Positions 10,096-21,024 are shown, counted from the stretch's first letter. The stretch is 64,000 nucleotides of DNA from Distichodus sexfasciatus (GCA_032718565.1 JAVGVS010000244.1:542563-606562); one strand, 5' to 3'. Notes: generated by a model from the letters alone, not told the origin. Numbers and translations are program-made.

Positions 10096-11588
10096 TGTAA
10101 CCACGCTGTGAGTTTCTGCAAACAAACTGCAGAGTTCTCTCTCCTTTTCTCTGCAGCCATGGTCTGAGCTCCTACAACAGAACCGGAGTTTTCTACCTTT
10201 TTCTCTCAATCAAATTTTAGCCACTTTCTGAGTTTTTTCTTTCTCTTTCTGTCTCAGTCAAACTCTAGCCAAAGTCCAAGTTCCTGCAAACAAGTCAAAG
10301 ATTCCTCTCTCTTTTCTCTCAATCAAGCTGTAGCCACGATTTTTTTGTTTAAGCAAACATATAACACAACTAATTATTCAAATAATTTGATTACAAATAT
10401 CGGTCAAGGCCATTTTTCTTTTAATTCATTTCACTCACTTGTGTTTCACACAGATGTTTACTGGTACACAGAAGCATAACATTTTCAGTGGCACAGTCAA
10501 GGAAAGACTACTGTCTATGAGGTGAGATGGAGGAAACAGAAACAATGCCAAAGGAAATACATTGAATGTCCAATGTCTGAGAGCGCGGAATTGTGATAGA
10601 GATGCTCAGTAAAAATGGACAGTAATGGTTACTGGTATTGGTTACTTAAAAATGTGAGTCAATATTCATGGCTAGTTATGATGTTCCTAACTTTAGCTCT
10701 GTTGCTGTGTTTATGTAATTCACGTTTAGACTGTAGCCACGTTCTGAGTTCCTGCAAACAAACCAGTGATTAATCTCTCAATCAAACTCTAGACACGGTC
10801 CAAGTTTTTACAAACAAACCAAAGATATCTGTCTCTTGCTCTCAATCAAGTTGTAGTCACAGTTTTCATCCCTGCAAACAAACCGGAGTTTTCTCCCTTT
10901 TAAACTGTAGCCACATTCTGAGTTCCTGCAAATGAACTATCTCTTTCTCTTGCAATCAAACTCTAGCCATGGTCCAAGTTTCAGCAAACAAACTGATGAT
11001 TTCTCTCTCTTTTCTCTAAATCAAGTTGTAGCTGTGGTTTTTAATTTCTGTAGCCAAACCATTTTTTCTGACTCTTTTTCTCTCAATTAAACTGTAGCCA
11101 CATTCCTGCAAACAAACTGATGATTTCTTTCTCTTTTTGTGTCAATCAAACTCTAGCCACAGTCCAAGTTTCGGCAAACAAACCAAATATTTATCTCTCT
11201 TTTCTTTCAATTAAGTTGTAGCGACAGTTTTCATTCCTGCAAACAAACCAGAGATTTCTCTCTCCATCAAACTCTAGCCAAGGCCCAACTTCCTGCAAAC
11301 AAACCAAAGACTTGGCTCTCTTTTTTCTCAATCAATTTGTAGGCAAGGTTTTTCATTCCTGCAAACAAACTGGAGTTTTCTCACTCTTTTTCTCTCAACT
11401 AAATTGTAGCCACATTCCTGTGAACAAACCTGTGATTTCCTTCTCTTTTTGTCTCAGTCAAATTCTAGCCGCAGTCTAATTTCCTGCAAACAAACTGATG
11501 ATTTCTTTCTCTTTTCTCCCAATCAAGCTTTAGTCACAGTTTCTCGTTCCTGCAAACAAACCAGAGTTTTCTCTCTTTTTCTCTCATC
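10096..11588. repeat. Minisatellite with trimeric higher-order organisation
   Basis: Units of about 65 bp share CTGCAAACAAACC, a TTTCTCTCTCTTTTCTCTCA block and TAGCCAC. Three unit types follow each other in fixed order, marked by CTGTAGCCACATTCTGAG, CTCTAGCCACAGTCCAAG and GTTGTAGCCACAGTTTTCAT. The higher-order period is therefore near 195 bp, with about six to seven cycles. A non-repeat insertion lies at 10345-10730. Confidence 0.85.
10345..10730. other. Non-repetitive insertion inside the minisatellite
   Basis: About 390 bp without the unit motifs, beginning in GTTTAAGCAAACATATAACA and ending just before GACTGTAGCCACGTTC, where the array resumes. No clear terminal repeats or target duplication found by eye. 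Confidence 0.6.
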
Positions 11589-12540
11589 CTCCCCTACCTT
11601 TTTTACATGACCTCACAACCTCGGCAAAGGGCAAAAACTCGCACACACGCAGCAACAAAGACATACCGAAACATGCATCAATACTTCATCGGCCAGCTTG
11701 ATCTCTCCCTGACTCTATCCTTCGCATAGTCCGGCGTTGCTTCATCGACCCTTACGCCCCTCCCAAAAACTCGTCCGTCTTTAGCATAACGCCTTGCTGC
11801 CTACTCTGCCCAAGGCCTCAGGGCTACACCTGGAGCTGTGCTTTGACTATCCCACAGAGCACAGCATGGTGAGGAGTGGGGTGGCAGGGTTGTGGGGGAT
11901 GAGGAAGCCCCCCCCTCACCAGAATGCCCCCACCCACTCCCCAACCCCCCAACGCTCAGCTCAGATCTGAGGCACTCCAGTGCCAAGCCTGGCATGTTTA
12001 CCAGGCAGCCTCCAGCTTGGGCCAGGAAGCCAGAAAAAGGGAGAGAGAAGGTTGATACTGGATTTAATTTTCTGTAAAAAAGTAGTAGAGGAATAAGAAA
12101 GGGATAGCGAGAGAGAAAAAGAGATCGGGAAAGAGGAAGTCTGCCGAACATCAGGGTACAAAACTCATGTTTGTTAGAAGACATTTAGAACGCAGCCATC
12201 ACTACAACACATTAATGCTACTTTTCACAGAATTATAAGAATTTGTGAGCTGATCTGGCAAAATCAGTCACAGTGACCCAAAATTTAAAATGGAGGTTGT
12301 GATACAACTGATAAACTGAGAAAATCATGTGTAAAGTTTTTTTGGTGAAATCTTTAATAATCCTTAGCATCCAAAGGAAAACATCCAGTATCCATTTTAG
12401 CTGCAGTCTTGTATAACAGCATTATCTTAGCATCTAAATGACTTCAAAATGTAGCAAAATTTTACTCATTTAGTAACATTTTTAAGTCATGTAGATACTT
12501 AGATAATGCTATTAAACTGACTGCAGCTTAAATTATTTCT
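11589..12540. other. Unassigned unique-looking DNA
   Basis: Pyrimidine- and CCCC-rich around 11880-11960, then GA-rich (12030-12140), then AT-rich. The open frames at 11800-12184 are low-complexity and I see no known domain. Confidence 0.4.
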
Positions 12541-12650
12541 AAATATTTATTTAAATTCAAATTTTACACTTCCTGGGAGAGAACTACATTTCTCACAATC
12601 CACTGCACGTCACTCTGAGCCACGTCACAATAATTTAAAGTTTATATTTT
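12541..12650 (-). repeat. Family E fragment
   Basis: Reversed, it reads ATTGTGAGAAATGTAGTTCT then CTCCCAGGAAGTG, matching the end of the left inverted-repeat arm near 4870-4900. Confidence 0.6.
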
Positions 12651-12797
12651 ATATTCCACTTCTAGTTTAAAGTGTATATTTTATATTCTATTTATATATT
12701 GCTTATTCTATGTGCCTTATTTGTTCTATGTTCCTTGTTCTTTGTTCTTTGCACTGTTAAAACTGGAGCCACGTCGTCTCATCTCTCTGAACCAGAA

Positions 12798-12932
12798 CAC
12801 CTGGAGGAAAGCCACGTGAACATGGGGAGAGCATGCAAACTCCACACAGAAAGGCCCTACAGCCGACCCGGGGCTCAAACCCAGGACCTTCTCATTGTGA
12901 GGCGGCAGTGCTAACCACTGTGCCACCGTGAT
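12798..12932 (-). mobile_element. SINE-A head fragment
   Basis: Reversed: GGTGGCACAGTGGTTAGCAC, B box GGTTTGAGCCC, then the shared TTTCTGTGTGGAGTTTGCAT block, lost after about 135 bp. Confidence 0.85.
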
Positions 12933-13762
12933 ATCAGCCTGTATCTCAAAATTAGAATGTGCAACTTCCGACTCATTTCACCAGATCGGATTACATTTGA
13001 TTGCAAAGTATCAAATGTCAAAGATTATTACAGCTAATGGAAATTTGCATTAGTTGTCTACTGGGGACTGGGATTGTTCCTAGCCTTCTAAACAACAAGA
13101 GCCTTTGTAAAGCACTACCGCTCAACCCTAGTTCATAAAGACATTACTAGTGACCAGCTTAAGCTGTGTTTAGAAAACTCTTGGTCACCATCAAACCAGC
13201 CATAACCATCCAATGACCATCATGAAGCAGCTTAAAACCTGGAGGTCTATTGCCTTTTTTCCCATTGGAGGATCAGTCACGGTTTGTAATAAAGCAGCTC
13301 TGCTGGACAAAGAGGACAGCCTCCCTCATCTGGACACTCTGCATGATTGCTGCTCATTCTGTGTGCTGGTGATAATCTGGCCAGCGCCCTCCAAATGATG
13401 TGATCATATCTCAGACCGTTCAGCGTGGACGTCACTGGGAGAAGCCGATTAGCCACTCCGGTGCCCTCGGAGCAGCTGGACTCACACAGAGTTTCATCTG
13501 AAGGTCCTGCTTCAGCTCTTTAGAGTGCATAAAGTTTTAAATGTGACAAAAATGATCTAGAAATTTAGATGTTCAGTAAATTCAAATTATGTTAGAGGAG
13601 ATATTTTAGTTTCCTACCGTTCTCATCCATCCCTTTCTCCCTCCATGGAATAATTCAGGTGTAGGCCTTGATCAAGGACATAATAGTAATAATTTTGGCC
13701 AAAATTCATAAATCTATGAACCTCTTGGTTCCAAGATAATTATTTTGACTTTAGACCACTAT
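12933..13762. other. Unassigned, no gene seen
   Basis: Mixed-composition DNA. 13200-13500 is moderately GC and repeat-free and could be unique regulatory or intronic sequence, but nothing specific supports that. Confidence 0.35.
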
Positions 13763-13970
13763 CTATTGGTGTTGTTGATGGTCTACTGGTTAACACTCAA
13801 ACTCTAGACCAAGAAGTTGTGGGTTTGAATCCTATCTCCAGCATTAACATCATTGGGTCCCTGAGCAAGACCTTTAACCACAAGTTGCTCAGGGAACCTG
13901 TTCCCAGAAATTAAGAAATGGAAGTTACTCCAGATAAGATTAAATGCTGTAAATGTAAAATGTTAATGTA
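13763..13970 (+). mobile_element. SINE-C
   Basis: A box TGGTCTACTGG at 13779-13789, B box GGTTTGAATCC at 13822-13832, then GGGTCCCTGAGCAAGACC and a tail near AAATGCTGTAAATGTAAAAT. Third tRNA-derived family of the window; the tail resembles L2/CR1-type-dependent fish SINE tails. Confidence 0.85.
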
Positions 13971-14785
13971 AATCTTACTAACACTTTACATGCTCCAAGA
14001 TTTCATTTGAAAAAATTCTAATATCAAAAGCTGTACTGCCTTAGCAAAGGGAGTTGGCCATAGCAGAATCTTTATTTTATATTCCTATTATTGAACCACT
14101 TGCCTCAAGTGTTATGTGAATTCAAATTAAAGTTTGAGATAACATTACGAAGTTGAGACAGCATATCTGAACTTTATACCTACAGGAAGAACTAGAATAA
14201 TTTGATTCTGCAAAACTGGGCCTGCTTCTTTTTCTGCTGACTTTCAGTCTGGTGTCAAAGTTTCCAGTTCCAGGTGCCTGTTCAGCTTTGATATGCAACG
14301 CAAAAGTACTTGAGCCCAAGAGTGGAGCTCAATAAATTCTGCCATCCAAACCCAAAGATGACACAAAACTGATTATGGGTCCATGCCTAAATGAAGAGAT
14401 TTAGGAAATACAGATCTTATTATTTGTATTAAAAATAGGTGCTGCCAGTGCAAAAAACACATCGGGTGGACACGGATCCTAAAAAAGATTGCAGACTGAG
14501 AAGATACAAATTCAAGAAATGCCACATTTTCACAGAACAAAAGCCCAGCAATAGAGATAAGTACTTCTGATTTGGTCATAACTAGCCTGCCAGTGGGGTT
14601 GACCACTTATCTGAGATTCTGCCTGCGCACAAATAAACCAAATAATCCAGAGTAAAGCAGCAAGTTAAGGTAGCACCGGCTCTGAAACAGCCTAAATCAG
14701 AGTACAACAGGTGTCTTGTTTAGCAAGTGACAAACAGAAAGACACAACAAGAGGAAAGGGGGCAAGAGAGAGGCGAGAGAGCGAG
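13971..14785. other. Unassigned, with a family F end fragment
   Basis: 14409-14482 carries TTTGTATTAAAAATAGGTGC, GCCAGTGCAAAAAACAC and GGTGGACACGGATCCT, matching the right end of family F at 50870-50935. The rest shows no recognised element. Confidence 0.5.
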
Positions 14786-15185
14786 AGAAAGTGAACAAGC
14801 TCTGGGCCCCTGGGAGGCAGCTGTCCCCTCTGGGCTGTTTGGAGAACAGGCCGTGCTACATGCATCATTCTTAGCTATGCTGCCCCATTAGCCAGGCCCT
14901 GTGCTGATTACCAATCTGCAGGCTGCAATCCCCCGGGGAGGACGCCCTGTTAGAGTTAGCATAGCTCAGTCACCGCTAATGACCAACCCCGGCCGCTATG
15001 CCTCCTTCAGAGGACAACAAACCGCCACGCAGTCAGCAACTTTTTCCCCCTCCCGCTCGCCATCTTTTCTGTTAGGCCTGGCGCTCGGCCCTCTCCCGGG
15101 GCATACGTGGGCCTCCCCGAACCGTTATCACTTTACCACAACTCCTTTAAATGGCCTCTGCTTTCTCTATTATTGATGAGCCATT
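14786..15185. other. Repeat-free block, candidate conserved non-coding DNA
   Basis: Balanced-composition sequence without repeats, containing several GCTAAT/ATTAGC cores (14888-14893, 14975-14980) and a CATTTGCATGC octamer-like motif just downstream. Open frames are short. The call rests only on composition and motif density. Confidence 0.3.
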
Positions 15186-15505
15186 TGCATGCGTTTATGT
15201 GAAGCACGCAAGAGACAGTGGGTTCACATCCAGCTCTGCCCTCCTGCCAGAATTGGAGTTCTTGAATGAGGCCCTTAGCCCCAAGGGCCCTATTTTAGAA
15301 ATCTTAGTGCAGATGTGCAAGGTGTGAAACATTTAGAGAGTGTCCAGTTCAAAAATTGTGACTTTAAGGGCCCAAACATAGTTGTTGCACCAGAAGCAAA
15401 TGGTAAACATGGTTTCAGTCACTCAAACCATTGAATATGGCTATAGTTGAACCAGACCACCTCCAAAAGATAATAAAACTAACTGGATCTCAAAATAGCT
15501 TTAAT
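15186..15505. other. Unassigned
   Basis: No gene, named repeat or array seen. Right border is the target duplication of the SINE-A at 15516. Confidence 0.4.
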
Positions 15506-15515
15506 ATTACATTTG

Positions 15516-15871
15516 CAGGGTGGCACGGTGGCGCAGTGGTTAGTGCTGTTGTCACAGCGGGAACATCCTGGGTTCAATCCCTGCGTCAGCCATGGGGCCT
15601 TACTGTGTGAAGTTTGCATGCTCTCCCTGTGTTCGTGTGGGTTTTCTCGGGGTGCTCCAGTTTTCTCCCACAGTCCAAAACCATGCGCTCTAGATTGATT
15701 GGCCCAGTCTAAATTGTCACATAGGTGTGTGTGTTTGTGTGAATGTGTGGGTCCTGTGGTGTGTTAGTGACCAACCAGGGCAGGCCCTTGTCTCGCACCC
15801 ATTGTCTCAGGATAGGCTCCAGTCCCTGCAGCCCTGATAGAGATTAAGCGATTCAGAAAATGAATGATTGA
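15516..15871 (+). mobile_element. SINE-A, full length with perfect target-site duplication
   Basis: A box TGGCGCAGTGG at 15529-15539 and a B-box-like GGTTCAATCC at 15571-15580. The end is ATGAATGATTG. It is flanked by a perfect 10-bp duplication ATTACATTTG at 15506-15515 and 15872-15881. It landed beside the tail of a reverse SINE-C. Confidence 0.92.
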
Positions 15872-15882
15872 ATTACATTTGT

Positions 15883-16130
15883 GTACAGCATTTAGCAGAT
15901 GCTCTTATCCAGAGTGACTTCCATTGTCTAACTACTGTTAGTTGCTAAAGTACACTATGTTAGTTGCTAATGAACACTATATTAGTTGTTAATGTACACT
16001 ATGTTAGTAGCTAATTTACAGTACGTTAGTTTCTAACATAGTTAGCAACTATGCTTTTGGAAACGCACCCCAGAGTGACTTCAATTTACAAACAACTTAG
16101 AGCCTCCCTGGACCAACTAGGGGTTAAGGC
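15883..16130 (-). mobile_element. SINE-C with MITE-2 remnant inside
   Basis: Reversed tail CAGCATTTAGCAGATGCTCT, then TATCCAGAGTGACTTCC. 15935-16072 holds MITE-2 material: four to five TTAGTTGCTAATGTACAC-type units and the right end GCAACTATGCTTTTGG to GCACCCC. The SINE motif CAGAGTGACTTC appears on both sides. The left MITE end is missing. Confidence 0.72.
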
Positions 16131-16277
16131 ACAGGGGATCCCAATATTATGATCACCCACATAGGGCTTCAGTCACTTAGAGCATTGTGTTGCCACCACC
16201 ACACCTACCAAAAACCTTAAATGGCTCTTTGTTGCACATGGTATCGAACAGAGCCCCAAGTTGCCCGAGAGATGATG

Positions 16278-16343
16278 TCTCTGTAATTAGGAGATTCTGG
16301 ATAAGAACAGTTGATAAATGCTGTAAATGTAATAATATAGGTA
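16278..16343 (+). mobile_element. SINE-C tail fragment
   Basis: CTGTAATTAGGAGATTCTGG, then ATAAATGCTGTAAATGTAAT. Only the 3' region is present. Confidence 0.6.
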
Positions 16344-17079
16344 GCGTAAGCACTCAGCAGAGGGCGGTTGGCGCTGCCGGGGAGGACGGCTTCCCTGTGG
16401 GCCTTGCGAGGTTGCGCCAACTTTCCCCGTCCTACAAGCATCGGAGTTGACGGTGAGGTGAAAGAGAAACAGAGGAGCAAAGGGAGACTTTCAAATGTGA
16501 CATACAGGTGGGAAACGCCACTGATGCTAAGAAGAACTGAGTGCCATTTTGAAGTGCTTTGCTTGATCCAAGCAGGAGGGGGAGGTTAAGCTTTACAGAC
16601 GAACGCAGTGTACTCGACCCTTCTGAGTTCATTACAGATCCTTGGCTGAATCTAAGGATCTCTTTCTCCTCTTCTTCATTCTCACGCTCAGATCTTGGAG
16701 GAGAGTGAGGACAGAGCAGTACGAGAAAGCAGCGTCGGCCCGACGCAGGTGGAAAAAGAACGAACAGTGTCTTATGATATGAGATGAAAGAGGGACCACT
16801 GACAGTTACAGCATCGCAATGCTGAGCAAAACTGTTCTTTCCCAAAGGGGGAATGAGAGGGTGACTGTTGGAATTGCATAAATGGGTTTTAAAAACAAAT
16901 GTCTTCTTAAGAACGGTTGGTGAATGAGACCCAATGTCAGTGAAAAGTAGCGTGAGAGACACTGAAGTAAGGGCAAAGCTGCATGCAGACATGCCATGTG
17001 AGAAAGGCAGAAAGAGAGAGGAAGGGAGAGAGAGAAAGAAAGATAGATCAGGAAGAGGGGAGAGCGATGCTGCTTTCAT
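16344..17079. other. Unassigned, includes a solo MITE end
   Basis: 16885-16935 (reversed GGTCTCATTCACCAACCGTT then CTTAAGAAG) matches the ends of the MITE at 2664-3302. A 215-codon reverse frame spans this stretch but crosses that end and has no known domain. GA-rich from 17005 to 17060. Confidence 0.4.
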
Positions 17080-17512
17080 TACTGCCAGACACCCTGACTC
17101 CCTTTAGGGCACAGGTGACCCCACCGCTGGGCTCCAACCGTGTGCGCACCAGGCTAATCATTCAGTTTTAATCACCGGGATATTCTCCTCCTCGTCCTCT
17201 CTCTCTCTCTCTCCCTCTCTCTCTTTCACTATCTCGCCCCTCTGCCTGCCCTAGCCTTTGCCAAGGTCCAGCTAATTTTATTCTAATTGCCTGTGCCCTC
17301 AGCCGAGACTGATCTGCCTCATTGTCCCCAGCCTCTCTCCATATTTCATTCCCTCCTCCACCTCCTCCTCCCCTCGGAACCTCCCTCTCTTTCTGTTGTT
17401 CCTTTATCCGCCACCAATCCTTCACTCATCTCTGCCAATCTTTACATCACCTGCCCTCCCACTATCTCTTGACAGATCTCTTGAGACAAACCACTCTTGA
17501 CAAAGAGTGTTG
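17080..17512. other. Repeat-poor block with a CT tract, candidate regulatory DNA
   Basis: Contains GGCTAATCATTCAGTTTTAA and AGCTAATTTTATTCTAATTG with TAAT cores, split by a (CT)n tract at 17198-17226. Nothing coding is seen. Confidence 0.28.
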
Positions 17513-17514
17513 GT

Positions 17515-17733
17515 GATCTTTATTGGTGAACACAGCACGCAGAGCTCCACAACAGAAGGTGACCTCTGCATTTGACCAATCCATGAAGGACCAGTGGGTA
17601 GCTTTTTAGCAGAATCCAGGGAGCAATGCTTGTGGATGGTACCTTGCTCATGAGTCCCTCAGTGGTACCTTTACCAGTCCAAAACTTGAACCGGTGACCT
17701 TTTCAACCACAGGGCCAACTCCCTCCTCTACCA
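17515..17733 (-). mobile_element. SINE-B
   Basis: Reversed head at right: the B-box strand reads ACTTGAACCGGTGACC. Body GTACCTTGCTCATGAG and the GTGAACACAGCACGCAGAGC tail are all present. Confidence 0.85.
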
Positions 17734-18129
17734 AATGTTTTGCTACTAGCTGTACCATGGGATTGTTGCTTTGCTCTGTTCTGGACGGAACTGCAGTCTT
17801 TAAGGACATCTGGGACTTATATCACCCCTAGAACATTCAATTGTCAACAAAGTCACTTTAAAGCCTCTCTCCCTTTTCTGTGTCATCCCCATATTTGCAA
17901 CAGCATTTCCCATTTTCTTTTCTCCCCCCCCCCCAACTCTCTGAGCCATCCCCCTGCCAAATTCCATGAGACGGAGCAAACACCAGCACCAAACACCGCC
18001 CGGTCCAGAGAAAAGCATGTAATGGCAATAACAGCAACTGAATGTTGATTCGATAATGGCATTTAAAGCCACATTCTCATTTTTTGGGTGCCGGCCTGAA
18101 ACAGGCACAGGGAGACCTCACAAAGGGGA
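17734..18129. other. Unassigned
   Basis: Includes a C-run at 17926-17935 and AATGTTGATTCGATAATGGC. No gene or named element. Confidence 0.35.
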
Positions 18130-18490
18130 TAAACACAAAGGGCCCCAAAATAACCAGGGAACCAATGACAAGAAAAAAACAAATGTCCACAAGGACCGCG
18201 ATCGCTAATGTTATCGGCGCACACCTGCCTCCTCTTTCAGCGCATCACAAAAGTGGGAGCCCTCAAATAAAAAGACACACAGACACATTCGTGATTAGGC
18301 TGGCGGATGACCAACACCTGTCTGATGTGTGAATTCAGGTGTCTCTCTGATGAGGCTCGTAAACATATGCTCAGCCATCTCGCATTCATTGACGGAAAAT
18401 GCTGGTGGCCCCGGACGCGGCGATCCATTTGATTAAAAGCGAAGGCAGGTGAAAGGCTGGATGACTGAAATTTTAATATTCCTGAAAACA
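18130..18490. other. Repeat-free block, candidate conserved non-coding DNA
   Basis: Unique-looking, balanced composition, including GCGATCGCTAATGTTATCGG and TCCATTTGATTAAAAGCGAA. Contains two CACCTGTC/CAGGTG E-box-like motifs near 18315 and 18336. No reading frame supported. Confidence 0.3.
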
Positions 18491-18499
18491 AAAACATCC

Positions 18500-18610
18500 A
18501 CCGTTAGTATTGAGGAAGCTACTTATAAAAAAAGTTTTCCAAGCTGCTCATAAAAAAGTAGATAAGCTTCAGTCAAGCTACAGTTTTAATATATTAGTTA
18601 TGTGACACTA
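18500..18610. repeat. Repeat K fragment
   Basis: GAGGAAGCTACTTATAAAAA, AAGCTGCTCATAAAAAAGTA and CAAGCTACAGTTTTAATATA fit the AGCTACTT-type ends seen at 198-275 and 7600-7735. Confidence 0.45.
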
Positions 18611-18646
18611 CAGAGATAAAGTAGTGAACTACATCCAAGCAATTTT

Positions 18647-18866
18647 ATGGCCACAGATTCCAGTTTTCATCTTGGCCAAGGTAGACTCCATCCTCCAACT
18701 CTGTCTTGCAGCTGCCAAAGACTTTTTAGCTAGCAGGTGTTTCTAATTGGTGTTGAACTGATAGGCTACATGCTCATTGCACCATAGTGCACTGTTGGCA
18801 ACTGCAAGATGGAGTTGGGGGATGAAGTCCACTTTGGAGAAGATGGACGCAAGAATCTGTGGTCAT
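18647..18866. mobile_element. Fold-back MITE, family H
   Basis: Arms of about 70 bp pair across 220 bp: the left arm starts TGGCCACAGATTCCAG and the reversed right arm TGACCACAGATTCTTG, followed by shared CATCTT, ATCC and CCAACTC blocks to GCAGCTGCC/GCAGTTGCC. Related sequence is at 21625-21770 and 26885-27036. Confidence 0.72.
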
Positions 18867-19299
18867 ATTTATCAAAATATCCTATGGGCAAAGTGAACAG
18901 AACTTACACATTTGGGTGTAAATCAAAAATCACAACACTCTCTACCTCCAAAACGTCACTGAAACCTGTAGATTAAAGGTCTCATATTATGAAAAAGATC
19001 AATTTTTCTGTTCTTTGGACATGCATTTGGGTCTGTACTGATTCTAACACTGTATGTTTGGTAAAAATGATCAATTGTGTTAGTATTAATTTTTGAATGT
19101 CAGAAATCCTGTGTTTAAACGAGCATTTTTCAGATTTCTCCCCTACTTCTACATCACAGTAGGGGACATTTGAACCACTAAAAATAGCCCTGTATGTGCA
19201 CTGGCATTTTAGTTATTAGGCACAGCTAAAAATGAAAGTGTCCATTTTTCCCCCTAAACTTTAAATACAAAGAGAGGGTCGAATATAGCTCGTCTCTAA
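18867..19299. other. Unassigned
   Basis: AT-rich; GTCTCATATTATGAAAAAGA and CAATTTTTCTGTTCTTTGGA resemble common teleost DNA-element sequence, but no ends were found. Confidence 0.35.
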
Positions 19300-19790
19300 A
19301 TAGCATCTCTAATTGGGGATTTCGTAACAAGCTTCTTATTGGATAATGGCTTATTTTTGTTCATCAGCCTCGCAGCTTCTACAAGCCGCAATTAAAAGTA
19401 GCCGAGGGAAATGCGACCGGTCGTAATCACGCGTTTAAAATCTCCCTCCCTCCATCCCTCCGTCCCTCCTTCCTTCCCTGCGCTCGGCTCCAGATCAACA
19501 GCCCCAATAAATTTTCATTACACCTGAGGAAAGCTCTTCAAATAGAGCCACAGAAGCAGAAACTAATTACTTTTTAATTTATTGACTAATGGCCGCAGCC
19601 CTTTGCAGTCGAGCCGTAATTGTTGCAGCCGTTGTCATGATGCCTTGCGCTGAGTCTTTGAGCTCCGTTTTGGATTTCATAAGTGGAATAATTCATCACT
19701 ACAAGCAGATTAAATTGAACCTTATAGACCTTAACTTCTGCAATTTGTGTCACTTTGCACGCCATGTTTTTTAGTCCTTTTCTCGTGCCA
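19300..19790. other. Repeat-free block, strong candidate conserved non-coding DNA
   Basis: Contains TCTAATTGGGGATTTCGTAA, GCCGCAATTAAAAGTAGCC, CAATAAATTTTCATTACACC and AACTAATTACTTTTTAATTT, a high density of homeodomain-type cores in otherwise unique sequence. A short CCCT run lies at 19442-19478. No coding frame is convincing. Confidence 0.35.
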
Positions 19791-19845
19791 CAAAGCAAAA
19801 CTCCATAACGCGATTACACACAGTTAAACTGTTAAAGGTATAATT

Positions 19846-19960
19846 GGTAGCATAACGATTAGGAAGTTGGCCCCGTGATCAGAGGGTCACTGGCTCAAGT
19901 CCCAGATCAGTAAAGGTACCATTGAGGTACTCATGAGCAAGGTACCAATACCGAGGATCT
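19846..19960 (+). mobile_element. SINE-B 5' half
   Basis: Head ATTGGTAGCATAACGATTAG, B-box-like GGCTCAAGTCC, then GGTACTCATGAGCAAGGTAC. It is lost before the CACTGCTCC block. Confidence 0.82.
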
Positions 19961-20284
19961 GGAGCTTAAGTGTCATCTGATAGGCTGCTGGTAACCTGCT
20001 GCCTGTGTTATACTGTACATTTACAGTGCAAATAAAGGCACACATGCTTACGTAACACCAGGTTTTCTCTCCTCCAGCCGAAACGCCACCCGAATTCCCC
20101 ACAGTTAATGCCGTATCCTTTATGGAATCCCTCCTTGTTTAATTTCACAGTTGGGTGAGAAGCCTCAGGTCTCAAATGACTGGGGTTAAAACCCTTCACT
20201 GTGGGACTACATCTATCTTCCCTCCCTCTCCCTGTGCTACCAGGCCGTTGAAGATGAAAAAATAAAAAGGGAAGGGGTAACATT
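19961..20284. other. Unassigned
   Basis: No gene or recognised repeat in this stretch. Confidence 0.35.
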
Positions 20285-21005
20285 CCAAGTCAGAAATTCC
20301 GAGATTAAAACGGTAAATTTATTTAAAAAACTAAAAATCTCAGATAACCTCTGACAATGTAAAGTTGTAAATTTTATCACAAACTTATGATAAAGACAAA
20401 CTTGGATATGTTCTGACATTGTGAACATTTGCGAGAATGATGTCTAAAAATTTGAGATTAAGTTTGCAAATTTATGAGAAAACAAATGTGAACATTTTCT
20501 GATGTTGTAAAGTCATTCTCAGGTATTGTAAAGTTGCTAAAATAAAGGCCAAATTTCTAAGATTAAAGTCGGATGGCATGATTGTCAGATGTCAGATTAA
20601 AGCATGGATATTCTCTACCATCGTAAAGTCATCCATTTGAGAGAGTGAAATCTGAATTTCTGAGATTAAAGTCATAAAAAAGACTTTACAATTACAGTGT
20701 TTGTTTTTTGCTTGTAAATTTGTGACTTTAATCTCAAGAATTTGGACATTTTTTCTTCACAAATGACTTTCACAATGTCATTAAGGATTTTTTTTTGCCA
20801 ATTTGCTACTTTAATCTCAGAAATTTTGACATTTTCTTGCATTTCTTGTATGACGTCAGAATTTTAGATTTTTTTTCCTCTCAGATTTTTCACTTTTGAC
20901 TTTTTTTTCCTCTCAAATCTATGACTTTTTACAATGACAGGAAACATCCAAAAATGTCTTTTTCCTTGTAAATTTGCAGCTTTAATAACAAAACTGCTGT
21001 CTTTT
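20285..21005. repeat. Degenerate tandem repeat in two opposed halves
   Basis: 20285-20690 repeats GAGATTAAAGTC, AAATTT and CTGA(C/T)(A/G)TTGTAAAGT on the + strand. 20700-21005 repeats the reverse form GACTTTAATCTCAGAAATTT. A related piece is at 22140-22265. I know AAAGTC/AAATTT-type arrays as common vertebrate cryptic satellites. Confidence 0.6.
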
Positions 21006-21024
21006 CTTTCCTTAAAGTGTGATT

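Noticed and set aside
11800..12184. 127-codon reverse-strand open frame over CCCC-rich DNA
   Set aside because: No known domain, shadowed by other frames in the same DNA, and composition is biased rather than codon-like.
16432..17079. 215-codon reverse-strand open frame
   Set aside because: It crosses a MITE end and GA-rich DNA, is low in complexity at its start, and shows no recognisable domain or splice context.
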